Source: Aromatoleum evansii
GTDB taxonomy: Bacteria; Pseudomonadota; Gammaproteobacteria; Burkholderiales; Rhodocyclaceae
Length of the DNA: 64,000 bases
Assembly (NCBI RefSeq): GCF_012910805.1
Contig: NZ_WTVK01000033.1
Coordinates: 1 to 64,000 of the forward strand
Direction of reading: 5' to 3'
In this document: positions 52,135-60,520 of the stretch, one piece after another
How the letters are laid out: the number at the start of each line of letters is the position of its first letter
Numbering within the stretch: position 1 is the stretch's first letter
Notes under the pieces: generated by a model
What the model saw: the letters and a program-made list of their open reading frames with translations, nothing else
Databases searched by the model: none
What the model was told of the DNA's origin: nothing
Position numbers and translations under genes: made by a program

Positions 52135-52419
52135 TCACCAAGGTGCTGACCGAGCGGCGTTCGATTGAAAGGCGCAACCGGTTTCCATTGTTGAAGGGCA
52201 GGGCGCGCAGATCGCGATTGTGACTTGCCGCGTCCGAATCCAGCCCTTTGCCGAGAGAACAACCGTCACTGCTGCGTCTAGGACAGTCGGTGCGGCGCTG
52301 CGTGCCGTAGCGGCAGGTGCCGTCTCAACCACCGTGCGGCGATCGTCGCCGAAACGTGCGGCATCCGCTTTGATTTCATGGATGACGGCATCCCGGAGCA
52401 GGGACCGGTCTTTCAACAA
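52135..52419 (-). CDS. Doubtful small ORF
   Basis: This 94-aa frame starts at 52419. The first half (MLKDRSLLRDAVIHEIKADA) reads like a real protein, but the second half is Cys/Pro-rich and less convincing, so it could be a degraded or frameshifted gene. It lies in a poorly coding stretch between recombinase-side genes. Confidence 0.25.
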   Translation of the reverse strand: MLKDRSLLRDAVIHEIKADAARFGDDRRTVVETAPAATARSAAPTVLDAAVTVVLSAKGWIRTRQVTIAICAPCPSTMETGCAFQSNAARSAPW

Positions 52420-52465
52420 AGCGTCGCGTTACTATTGTTCGTCTAACAGTTTAGCAAGTTCCTGT

Positions 52466-52774
52466 TCAACCTTGATGCCTTCCATCCTCGTGAGTTGTCG
52501 AAGTTTCGTTTGACGGCAGGCCCAATGCGCGCGGTCTTGCGCCGGGAAAGGCGGCTTCGTATTTCGCATCAGGCTCGCCAAGCTCATACAGCGACCCCGA
52601 CGCTGTGACGATCTGCCCGTCTTGCACGCCGCAAATGGCCGACGTTGTTATTTCGTGCCCGTCCTCAAACCTCGGGTGGCCGAATACCTTTCCGTGCAGG
52701 CTTCTCGTCCGCAACTCGGGCGGGACATAGGCGTGCGCAGAGTTAGCGCAAATGCTCCATTCGTCGATTCTCAT
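52466..52774 (-). CDS. Hypothetical protein
   Basis: This 102-aa protein starts at ATG 52774 (MRIDEWSICANSAHAYVPPE). It has short strands (HGKVFGHPRFEDGHEITTSA, ICGVQDGQIVTASGSLYELG) and resembles a small beta-barrel, with no named family. The longer frame starting at 52816 is possible. It lies between the recombinase and the kfrA remnant. Confidence 0.45.
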   Translation of the reverse strand: MRIDEWSICANSAHAYVPPELRTRSLHGKVFGHPRFEDGHEITTSAICGVQDGQIVTASGSLYELGEPDAKYEAAFPGARPRALGLPSNETSTTHEDGRHQG

Positions 52775-52875
52775 CCTCGCTTCCTTCTCCGAAAGGCCTT
52801 CCAATATCCTGACCAAGGCCGACAGTGCGCCTTCGGCGGCCTGCCGCTGACCTTAGCCGTTCGGTACAGTCTTTC

Positions 52876-53169
52876 TTAGAACGCGCTGGATTCAAGCCCC
52901 GAGTTCTCGTCTGCTGCTTCGGACTCGAGCTTGAAGAAGTCGAGTCCGGCCGGTGTACAGATCAGCCGGCTATGGTTTTCCGAGTACCGAGCCAGGCCTC
53001 GATACACGAGGGCCTTGGCGCTGGTCATGAAGCCGGCCTGCGCGCCGTTATTGCGCGTGATCTTGAAAGCGGCCTGAATGCGCAGCTCCCCGTCGAGATT
53101 GAGCAGCGACAGCATGTAGCGCTGCGGGGCTGTCAGGTTGCGCCCAGGCTTTGCGGTGTGCGTGGCCAT
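52876..53169 (-). CDS. Hypothetical winged-helix-like protein
   Basis: This 97-aa protein (MATHTAKPGRNLTAPQRYML) has an AAGGAGAA ribosome site before ATG 53169. The segment PQRYMLSLLNLDGELRIQAA, then TSAKALVYRGLARYSENHSR and a short wing (LICTPAGLDFF) fits a small winged helix. It may regulate genes here; its promoter lies in the region just left of the kfrA remnant. Confidence 0.5.
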   Translation of the reverse strand: MATHTAKPGRNLTAPQRYMLSLLNLDGELRIQAAFKITRNNGAQAGFMTSAKALVYRGLARYSENHSRLICTPAGLDFFKLESEAADENSGLESSAF

Positions 53170-53303
53170 GTAATTCTCCTTGGATGGTCTATAGTGTTTT
53201 TACGGTGTTCATCCATCCGACGTGCTCATGCAAAAGGTCGATAAGTCGCAATTTGAGCGACCCTGCACGCAGCACCGATTTTTCGCGGATTCCCCATCCG
53301 TGA

Positions 53304-54296
53304 TGCGCGCAGCCCGGCGCCATTCCGGGACTACCGTATTTTGTTGACACGCGCGCGGCGGAAGCCCTGGCGCGCTTCTGGGCGGAACTGCGAGAGAAGA
53401 GCCGCGTCCGCATCGAACACCCTGACCTTCCCGATACGCTGAAAGTGGCGGCAGGGGAACTTGTGGGGCGGCTATGGAGCGAGGCCCAAGCGGCAGCACA
53501 AGAGAATCTGAATGTCTTCCGGGAGGAGGCCACCGCTCGCGTCACCGCTGCCGACGTCGCAAAGCAGCGCGCTGAACAGGACCGGCAGGCTGCTAACCAA
53601 GAACTCGAGCATCTGCACGAGGCACTCAATGACTCCTCGGAGCGCATCCTTTCGCTGGAACGCGTTTTGGCGGCGGAGCGCGCGGAAAAGGAGGGGCTTG
53701 CCGGACAGCTGTCGACAGCAAGGAGACAGCATCAGGCACTCGAAGCGGAACTATCGGCTGCGCGCAAGGACTTCGCGTCCGAGCTCGAAAAGCAGCGCGA
53801 TGCCTTGCGGCGGGCGGAGGATCGCCATGAAGCGGCCGAGAAGCGTGCGTTGCTGGAAATCGATCGCGAACGCACGACCACTGCGAAAGCGCAGAAGGAA
53901 CTGGTGCAAATCCGGCAATCAACTGCGGATCTTGTTCAACGGCAGCGGGACGAACTCGGTGCTCTTCAACAGGAGCTAGGAGACGTCCGCCAAGCCCTGG
54001 GAGCCGCAGAAGGCAGCCTCATCAAGATGAGGGAGGACGCGGAACAGCACATCGCGCAGATGAACGTGATGCGCGAGCAACTTTCTCAACGGACGACCGA
54101 GGCTGCGCTCCTGCAGCGCGAGTTGGAACTCCGTGACGAGAAGATCAAGACTATGGTGCAGGAATTGCAGCGGGCCCGAGAATCCGCCGATCCAGGCTAT
54201 AGCGCAGCAAAACTCAAGCCGCGAAAGCGGAAAGCTTTCCTACCGGTCACGACGGAGAACCCCGGATCGGCAACGCCCCCCGCGAAAGCGCGCTAG
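53304..54296 (+). pseudogene. kfrA: kfrA-like gene lacking its N-terminal DNA-binding domain
   Basis: The frame from 53304 (after a TGA) codes for a KfrA-type protein. It has the conserved segment RFWAELREKSRVRIEHPDLP then GELVGRLWSEAQ, followed by a long Glu/Gln/Ala-rich coiled coil (about 53500-54200) and a basic tail. KfrA proteins normally carry an N-terminal helix-turn-helix of about 60-90 residues; here only unrelated sequence precedes VDTRAAEAL. The first usable start in frame is GTG 53445, inside the conserved region, so a shortened coiled-coil protein could still be made. KfrA binds its own promoter and supports stable plasmid maintenance. I infer truncation by insertion or rearrangement. 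Confidence 0.65.
53338..53351 (-). repeat. Inverted copy of Tn-end-like motif
   Basis: ATTTTGTTGACACG is the exact reverse complement of 14 bp in the repeat at 54373-54386 (CGTGTCAACAAAAT). It lies precisely where the kfrA reading frame loses its N-terminal domain. It reads TGTCAACA leftwards, as an element end whose interior is to the left. Confidence 0.45.
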
Positions 54297-54341
54297 ATCT
54301 GGATCGCTGCGCGATCGATCGCCGATTGGCTGTTGCGCGCA

Positions 54342-54436
54342 TGTCAACAAGTTGTGGTGCTGCGATGTGGCTCGTGTCAACAAAATGTAGTATCAAAAGT
54401 CAAGAGATGTGGTCCAGCGAGTCAGCAACTTTTGAG
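54342..54436 (+). repeat. Putative transposon left end with TnsB-type repeats
   Basis: Related repeats start at 54342 (TGTCAACAAGTTGTGG) and 54375 (TGTCAACAAAATGTAG), with a weaker copy at 54421 (GTCAGCAACTTTTGAG). Spacing is 33 and about 46 bp. The first begins with TGT, as do Tn7-like ends. They lie after the kfrA stop and about 780 bp before tnsA, where the left end with several TnsB sites would be expected. Confidence 0.55.
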
Positions 54437-55216
54437 CGGGTGGACACAAAAGCGCGCATCAGACTCGAACGGAAAACTTTCATCTGCGGGGTCTTCTCCA
54501 TAAGTTTGCGGAAATTTGCGTCAAAAATTTGAGACGGAATAACCCGAATTTTCGAATAAGGACAGATTTTTACTTACTATCCTGATGCCGCATCACAATG
54601 GACCCAATGTCCCGAAAGCGGATGCAACGTGCCGAACCGAAGAGTGGTCCTGAGACACTCCACGTGTCACTGATGCGGTGTCGGTGCAAAGAAATGCCGT
54701 CGATCCCAGGTGAACAGGGGATTCTGAATTATCGAGCGCAAGCATCGCAGTGCAGGTGAAGTGAGACCGCGCGACCGCATGGTCGGAGTACCGTTACCGC
54801 TTCACGAACTGCGCCGAATGCGACCGCGCGCTCGTCGCTAGCAGCAGCCGCACGGCGCGGTTCAAGAACGGTTTATCGCCTTCGGACCTGCCTGACGATC
54901 AACCTTGTTCCGCTGACACGGCTGGCCGTTCCGTGTCGCCGAGGGGCTCATGAACTCGCTAGTGCAACTCAATGGGCCTTAATCTTCAGGTGCCCAGCCA
55001 CACCCACGTGTCGCGCCGATTGGCGCGACTTCAGGTAACGATTGCCGATCCCCGAGAAAGCGCCAGGCACACACGCGGTGGACGACCCGACGGAGCTAAA
55101 TGTCGTCTGCGAGACGAAGTGGAAAGTGCAACAGCGCGGAGTGGGAGATGCACTTGGCTCAAGATTTTTCTCGCGTCGGATCAAGACCAAAAGCCCGACA
55201 AAAAAAGTCAACTATA
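54437..55216. other. Transposon left leader, no gene
   Basis: About 780 bp without a convincing gene between the end repeats and tnsA. It contains AT-rich stretches (about 54500-54600) and scattered GTC/GTG-rich sequence. It probably serves as subterminal and promoter sequence for the tns operon. I see no CRISPR array or other structured RNA feature in it. Confidence 0.5.
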
Positions 55217-55990
55217 ATGAAACCGGTGGTGGATCTCGGAGGCACCCATATGGCGCCGGGGCCGCGGCTTGGTACACGGTTGAGAGGAAGGTTGGCGCCT
55301 GCCTACTCGGCCCGTGGACGACAGCGCAGTACATTATTCTCGGTTTATAGCCCACGCACTGATCGCGACTGGATTCTTCGGGGCGAGGTGGCGTGGATGC
55401 ATTTTCTGCTTGTGGAGAGCGATCCGCGCGTCAAGGCAGTCGATTACGCCCCGTCCACACATGTCGTCCGCGCGGGCGATGTGGAATTTGCCACCGATTT
55501 CGCGGCCCTTGTAACGTATCACGACGGCAAGTCCGAATATCGCCAATTAGTGACGACGTCCGCTCTGCGGAACCTCGACAGGCAATCCGTGCGCGAGTGG
55601 GAAACGAAGGTTGCGATTGCTGATCGAGAGGGGATTCATTATGTCCAGTACACCGAAGCGGAAATTCTTGCAAATCCGCTGCGAATAGTGAACTGGCAAC
55701 GCGTGATTGCATGGTTGAGTGCGGCTCGCTGTTATCCCCTTCGTCCTCTTCAGGTTGAGATCAGCGCATTGCTGCATGCTCGCGATTGCGCGTCGGTGAA
55801 AGATATTCAATCGCTTGGCGCCGGTGCTCTGGGTTCTTGCTATGTCGCGGCTGCGTTTAAGGGTGTCCAGGATGGACTTTACTGGGCTGATCTTGACGAC
55901 AGACCATTGAACAAGAACACGTCCGTCAGGATTCTACGGAGTACGGACCATGAAGAGGGAACGCTACACGAGGCGAAACCTTCCACCTGA
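55217..55990 (+). CDS. tnsA: TnsA-like transposase endonuclease subunit
   Basis: This 257-aa protein is placed as TnsA, which cuts the 5' ends of Tn7-like transposons. The fold pattern is seen: Glu57 in RGEVAWMHFLLVE, DPRVKAVDYAPS, then TDFAALV with Asp94, and YRQLVTT with Gln110. In characterised TnsA the last motif is Q-x-K; here the Lys position (112) is Val, so cleavage may be impaired or the alignment shifted. The C-terminal third is a winged-helix-like domain (EISALLHARDCASVKDIQSL). The start ATG 55217 begins MKPVVDLGGTHMAPG; a longer frame upstream seems non-native. It overlaps tnsB by 41 bp. Confidence 0.72.
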   Translation: MKPVVDLGGTHMAPGPRLGTRLRGRLAPAYSARGRQRSTLFSVYSPRTDRDWILRGEVAWMHFLLVESDPRVKAVDYAPSTHVVRAGDVEFATDFAALVTYHDGKSEYRQLVTTSALRNLDRQSVREWETKVAIADREGIHYVQYTEAEILANPLRIVNWQRVIAWLSAARCYPLRPLQVEISALLHARDCASVKDIQSLGAGALGSCYVAAAFKGVQDGLYWADLDDRPLNKNTSVRILRSTDHEEGTLHEAKPST

Positions 55991-57920
55991 GTTTGCCGAT
56001 ACGAGTCGATGGCGGCGAGTCGATGTAGAGGCGCTACCAGAAGAGCAACAAACGCGGTTCTGTCGCCTGCAGTTGGCAATTCAGACCTATTTACAGAGCG
56101 GAAGCCTGAAGACGGCAAGCGCCCTGAGTCACGTCCCCAAGAGTTCAATCCTCGATCAACTCAATCGTTGTGTGTCGATTGCTGCAGACGGTCAATTGTG
56201 GGGATGGGCGGGACTTCTTCGGAGCGTTCCGGTCAAGGCATACGAACGCCGGATAGGCGTGCCGCGAGGGGCCCCGGGAGCAGCGAGGGGTTTTGCGGGC
56301 GCATTTTCGAAGTTCCTTGAGGAACACCAGGCGATCCGTGACGAACTTGACGCGATAATTCTCGGAAATGCGCGGCGAGGCAAGATTCGTGAGGCAGGCA
56401 TTTCAATTAAATCCGTCGCAAAGACGTTTAGAGAACTATGTGTTACCCAAGGCATTCACGAGGACGAGTATCCGCTGAATTCCAAATCGTGCGGAAGAAA
56501 ATCGATTGAACGATATATGAAAAATCTCGTCGAAGAGGAGCTAATTGCGGGCACCCGTGCCCGTTATGGTGACGAAGCGGCGCGCCGATTGTCGATTGGA
56601 ACGGGGATGTCTCGTGCGCCGTTGAACGTCGCACCCTATGACGCGGGCGGCATGGATGCCCATAAAATTGACTGCATCGGCTGTGTAGTAATTCCCGGGC
56701 CTGCGGGTCATCAGTCAGTTGCGATTGACCGTCTTTGGCTCGTCGTTCACGTGGAAGAGGTGTCAAAAGCTATTATTGGATATTCTGTTGCTATAAGAAA
56801 AGAGCCCTCTTCGGCTACGATTGAACAGACTCTGATTTGCACCGGGGAGCAGTGGCGCCCGAGAGCGTTGAGCATTCCAGGGCTTCGCTATGCCGAAGGG
56901 AGCGGTCTGCCTTCAGGGGTTATCCCGGAGTTGATGGGATGTTTTCCCGCAGTCATCAAACTTGACAACGCAGCACCGCATTTCGCTGTTCGCATTGCGG
57001 AAAATGCTAGACGACGTACTGGGTGCGTGTTGGCTTGGGGGGGTATCGGCCGTTGGGAGCACAACAAGGTCGTTGAACGACTCTTCAGGACCTTGGAATC
57101 ATATGGATTTCACCGACTTCCGTCGACCACCGGATCAAACCCCAACGATCCATTGAAGGCCAACGCGATCGAGGAGGCGATCGAGCACGCTATTACCTGG
57201 GAGGCGCTATTGGATCTGACCGATGTAATTGTCGCCGAGTACAACGCAACGAAAAGCCGCGGATTGGGCGGTCGGTCGCCGCTGGAGGTCCTGCGCGACC
57301 ACCTCCATGCATTGGAGCCTTCGTTCCTTCCTCGCTGTCTTCCGCCGCCGACAAGTAGTCAGCCAGAATTGGGGATTGTGGTGGAAACACGAACGGTCCG
57401 TGGAAACCAGAGCCAAGGCCGCAGGCCGTACGTCGAGTTGGACCGTTGTCACTATACCAGTCCGCTTCTTGCCCGCTCTTTTGGTTTGATCGGTACGCAG
57501 ATTCGAGTCCATGTTCGCGAATCGGACATGCGGATCGTGGTTGCTTTCTTCGCGTCGGGCGGGGAATTGGGAACGCTGCGCGCTCAAGGGGCTTGGGGGA
57601 ATATTCCGCATACCCGCGAAATGCGCAAGCAGATCAACGCGCTTTGCGACGCGGGTGAACTGTGTTGGGGGCCAGGCGACGATCCTGTCCGGAAGCTGCT
57701 GCAGTACCTCGCCGACAAAGCGTATCGGGATGCGCAGCGCCGACCGCGGAAGATCTCCCGCACGGCGACGCAACTCGCTGAGGCGGCACATTCTTCCGGT
57801 CTTGCCGTGCCAGCCGCCTCGGCGCCGGGCCTGACTCCCGCGACGGCCCAGGAGCCCCTTCCCCGTCCACGGCCGATGCCGACAACGCTTAAGAAGCCAA
57901 CATGGAAGTCGGTGACGTGA
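55950..57920 (+). CDS. tnsB: TnsB-like DDE transposase
   Basis: This 656-aa Mu/TniA-type transposase is the catalytic core that joins the 3' ends to the target. The DDE triad is intact: Asp241 in AHKIDCIG, Asp339 in VIKLDNAAPH and Glu376 in NKVVERLFRTLE, all inside an RNase H-like domain. The N-terminal 200 residues contain helix-turn-helix-like segments for end binding (SGSLKTASALSHVPKSSILD). The C-terminal Mu-type beta-barrel (RRPYVELDRCHYTSPLLARS) and a Pro/Thr tail complete the layout. ATG 55950 lies inside the end of tnsA. The family length of about 600-700 aa is matched. Confidence 0.92.
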   Translation: MKRERYTRRNLPPEFADTSRWRRVDVEALPEEQQTRFCRLQLAIQTYLQSGSLKTASALSHVPKSSILDQLNRCVSIAADGQLWGWAGLLRSVPVKAYERRIGVPRGAPGAARGFAGAFSKFLEEHQAIRDELDAIILGNARRGKIREAGISIKSVAKTFRELCVTQGIHEDEYPLNSKSCGRKSIERYMKNLVEEELIAGTRARYGDEAARRLSIGTGMSRAPLNVAPYDAGGMDAHKIDCIGCVVIPGPAGHQSVAIDRLWLVVHVEEVSKAIIGYSVAIRKEPSSATIEQTLICTGEQWRPRALSIPGLRYAEGSGLPSGVIPELMGCFPAVIKLDNAAPHFAVRIAENARRRTGCVLAWGGIGRWEHNKVVERLFRTLESYGFHRLPSTTGSNPNDPLKANAIEEAIEHAITWEALLDLTDVIVAEYNATKSRGLGGRSPLEVLRDHLHALEPSFLPRCLPPPTSSQPELGIVVETRTVRGNQSQGRRPYVELDRCHYTSPLLARSFGLIGTQIRVHVRESDMRIVVAFFASGGELGTLRAQGAWGNIPHTREMRKQINALCDAGELCWGPGDDPVRKLLQYLADKAYRDAQRRPRKISRTATQLAEAAHSSGLAVPAASAPGLTPATAQEPLPRPRPMPTTLKKPTWKSVT

Positions 57921-57930
57921 GGGTAAGGTA

Positions 57931-58974
57931 ATGACCCTGCAAACATTTGAAAATTCAGTGCGCGACGGGCCCGCTGAAAGCAGGGGGGCAACGTCGTCGA
58001 TTCTCATGCCTGGTGCCGAGCGCGAGGCGGCCTTTCAAGCGCATCCGGTGGTTGGTGATTTGGCAAAGGTACCGACTCCCGCCGTGAGAGGCGCATTCGA
58101 CGTCGTTTGTCGCGCGGTTGTCCACCGCGAACCTGGCGTCTGTTTTACCGCCAATTCCAGGTTCGGAAAGACCTATGGAATGGAGGTGGTGCGAAGAACC
58201 TTGCCACAGACCTTTCCAGCCCTAGGGATTATTTCAATCGTGGCGAAGGACCATCCTCGCTCGTCGGAGGCGACATTTTTTTCCGATTTGTTACTCGACT
58301 GTGGACATCACGCAGCGGATGTCGGTACCGGGACAAGCAGGCGAAATCGCCTCATTAGCCTGTGGCTGGCTACGGCGCAAGCCTCCTCCGGCGATCGCCT
58401 CTTACTATCTATTGATGAAGCGCAGAACTGGCACGAGGAAGACTATACGTATTTACGTGATATTTCCAACTACCTTGCCGAGCGTGGTGTGAGGCTAATT
58501 ACCGTCTTGATTGGCCATCCATTGCTGCTCGCACTTCGTGGGACCCTCTTGCTTGCCAAGCGGACGGATCTGATCGGCCGATTCATGCTTCATCCATATC
58601 CGTTTAGGGGGCTGACTTCGCTCGATGACGCTTCCGCGGTATTGGCGGCCTATGATAATCCCGAGATTTCCGAGTTTCCTGAGGGCAGTGGAATCAGCTA
58701 CAGCGAGTTCTTCCGTCCGGAAGCGTTTCGGTCAGGATGGCGCCTCGCCAGAGAGGCGGAGGCCTGTTGGGCTGCGTTCGCTTCTGCCGCGGGGAAGCAT
58801 GCCGGCAGGTATGAAGTGGGTATGCACTGGATGGCTACCGCGATCCGAGAGGTTCTCTACCAATACTGGGAAGAGGACCGGGGCGCCCCCGCCACCGACG
58901 GCGGCAGGTGGGACGTAGCAGTGAGTGAGTCCGGCTTCGAATGGAGTCTTGGGGTCACGCAAGATCCGTCATGA
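57931..58974 (+). CDS. tnsC: TnsC/TniB-like AAA+ ATPase
   Basis: This 347-aa AAA+ regulator has Walker A at residues 74-81 (ANSRFGKT, with Ala in the first Gly position) and Walker B LLLSIDEAQNW with Asp162-Glu163. A sensor-like LIGHPLL follows at about 201. A C-terminal helical region (FRSGWRLAREAEACWAAFAS) contacts partners in homologues. TnsC filaments on target DNA bridge the target selector (TniQ/TnsF) and the transposase. It lies 10 bp after tnsB. The Ala in Walker A is unusual but the essential Gly-Lys-Thr is kept. Confidence 0.9.
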   Translation: MTLQTFENSVRDGPAESRGATSSILMPGAEREAAFQAHPVVGDLAKVPTPAVRGAFDVVCRAVVHREPGVCFTANSRFGKTYGMEVVRRTLPQTFPALGIISIVAKDHPRSSEATFFSDLLLDCGHHAADVGTGTSRRNRLISLWLATAQASSGDRLLLSIDEAQNWHEEDYTYLRDISNYLAERGVRLITVLIGHPLLLALRGTLLLAKRTDLIGRFMLHPYPFRGLTSLDDASAVLAAYDNPEISEFPEGSGISYSEFFRPEAFRSGWRLAREAEACWAAFASAAGKHAGRYEVGMHWMATAIREVLYQYWEEDRGAPATDGGRWDVAVSESGFEWSLGVTQDPS

Positions 58975-58984
58975 GAGGCAGGGT

Positions 58985-60520
58985 ATGACTCACGCACCAG
59001 GTACCATCCCGCAGCGCGGAATGGCTCAAGACTTCGGGCAGACCGCTGTTACGCCCGTGCTGGTCGGAGGGTTCATCTGGCGAGACGTGTGGGCGAGCCC
59101 ATTTGAGGGCCCGCTGACACGGTTGTGGAAGTTGCTCGTACTGAACGCGTCTGGCCCGGCGTATGTTTCACGAATCCTGTTTGGACGGAATCTGGTAGGC
59201 AGTGCTGCTGCAAAGACCCATGGCCGCAGCTTACTGCTGACACAGTGGATGGCGCCGGAGGGAAAACTGACCAACGCCTTGGCGGATTCGATCTATCGGG
59301 CTGGCTTGGGAACGTTTTCGAGCCAGTGGGCGAATGCCATTGCATCGGATCACCAGATACGATTCTGCAATAGCTGCCTTTCAGCCGGCTATCAATCGAT
59401 TTTTTGTCAGATCGACGCATTGCTGCAATGCCCAGTCCATGGTGATCCGATTATCGACTATTGTATGCGTTGCGGAGCGCCCACGCCGCGGTACGCGCTA
59501 ACGGCTGAAACCATGGCAATGCCGTTTTGTTGTCCGCGATGCGGTGGCGGCTTGAGTCTGCCGACGGCCGCGACCGCGTCCCTTTCGTGTTATGAGAGAT
59601 CACGCCAAGAATTTGGAGATAAGGAAGTCAGTCAATATGGGATTATCGCTGACTGGCTGCGCAGGTTGGACGAGACCGAGATCTATTGGCCATCGGCGGC
59701 GGAGTGGCGGCCCGGATCCGATGCCGAACCGCCCGACAAGGCAAGGAGAGCGGCCGTCTTTTCCGTTCTGTCGAATATTGTGCCTTTCAAGTGTGGTGCC
59801 GGCGATACGGCAATCCCTCAGCTTCGGGTCGCAACTGTGCGCCATGACAAGAGCTCAGTAACCGTGAGCGCGCCGCGGAGCAGAAAGCGGGAGAACGCGG
59901 AGCGGATAGCCGTCTATTCAGCCATCTGTAAATCGGTCAGACGCGTGCTCCAGAAATACCATCGGCGCTGCCTCAAACAAGCGGAGGCGATTCTCCATGT
60001 CGAATGGGGGAACGACATTCTGTGGCCATCGAGTTCCGTATGTCCGTTTGCATTCGGATTCCAACTATGGAGACATCATTTTGAGGAGCGGCGCCAGTAT
60101 GGAAAGACAGGGCGTACAGGCAAGTTACGCTTGCGCAAGAGGGTGTTGGCGTGGCCGGGTGACCGGGGGATTGACTCCGCGATGTGGGGAGAATTTGTCC
60201 TAATGTCGCTCCTCGCAAACCTTCAAGTGGCGATCGAGTGGTGTGAGCGGGCGTCGAGCCTCCCTGCGGATTACGGTCGACCGCTCACGCCCGACGTTCT
60301 TGAAATGATTCAAGACTTTCGTGCCGAGTTAAGTCCTCAATTCAGGGCGTGGTCGCCACGCGTAACGTACTTCGAATTCTCTCGGCATGGGGAGGACGGA
60401 TTATGGTGGGCCGGGATCGCCGGCCCTCAGGTGAGGGTTGCTGGTGATCGCAGTGCCAGCCCTTTGTGCATTGGCAACGAATACGGTGAGACACGTGAAC
60501 GGGCGCATCGCACCGCTTGA
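58985..60520 (+). CDS. tniQ: TniQ-family target-site protein
   Basis: This 511-aa protein begins at ATG 58985 (MTHAPGTIPQRGMAQDFGQT), 10 bp after tnsC, behind a GAGAGGCAGG site. A TniQ domain has two zinc-binding clusters: CNSC at about residue 128 and a following CPVHG ... YCMRCG; a further CCPRCGG lies near 182. The C-terminal 300 residues are helical with basic patches. TniQ/TnsD proteins connect TnsC to the target recogniser. The overlap with tnsF implies the two are made together, as in TnsF-guided elements. Confidence 0.88.
   Translation: MTHAPGTIPQRGMAQDFGQTAVTPVLVGGFIWRDVWASPFEGPLTRLWKLLVLNASGPAYVSRILFGRNLVGSAAAKTHGRSLLLTQWMAPEGKLTNALADSIYRAGLGTFSSQWANAIASDHQIRFCNSCLSAGYQSIFCQIDALLQCPVHGDPIIDYCMRCGAPTPRYALTAETMAMPFCCPRCGGGLSLPTAATASLSCYERSRQEFGDKEVSQYGIIADWLRRLDETEIYWPSAAEWRPGSDAEPPDKARRAAVFSVLSNIVPFKCGAGDTAIPQLRVATVRHDKSSVTVSAPRSRKRENAERIAVYSAICKSVRRVLQKYHRRCLKQAEAILHVEWGNDILWPSSSVCPFAFGFQLWRHHFEERRQYGKTGRTGKLRLRKRVLAWPGDRGIDSAMWGEFVLMSLLANLQVAIEWCERASSLPADYGRPLTPDVLEMIQDFRAELSPQFRAWSPRVTYFEFSRHGEDGLWWAGIAGPQVRVAGDRSASPLCIGNEYGETRERAHRTA

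Noticed and set aside
53189-53647. Minus-strand 153-aa frame opposite kfrA
   Set aside because: Ser/Arg/Cys-rich and opposite the conserved KfrA coiled-coil segment; no start signal.
54300-55200. Possible CRISPR array or structured RNA in the transposon left region
   Set aside because: Repeats are few, degenerate and irregularly spaced, and fit transposase-binding sites better; no spacer-repeat regularity or cas gene is present.
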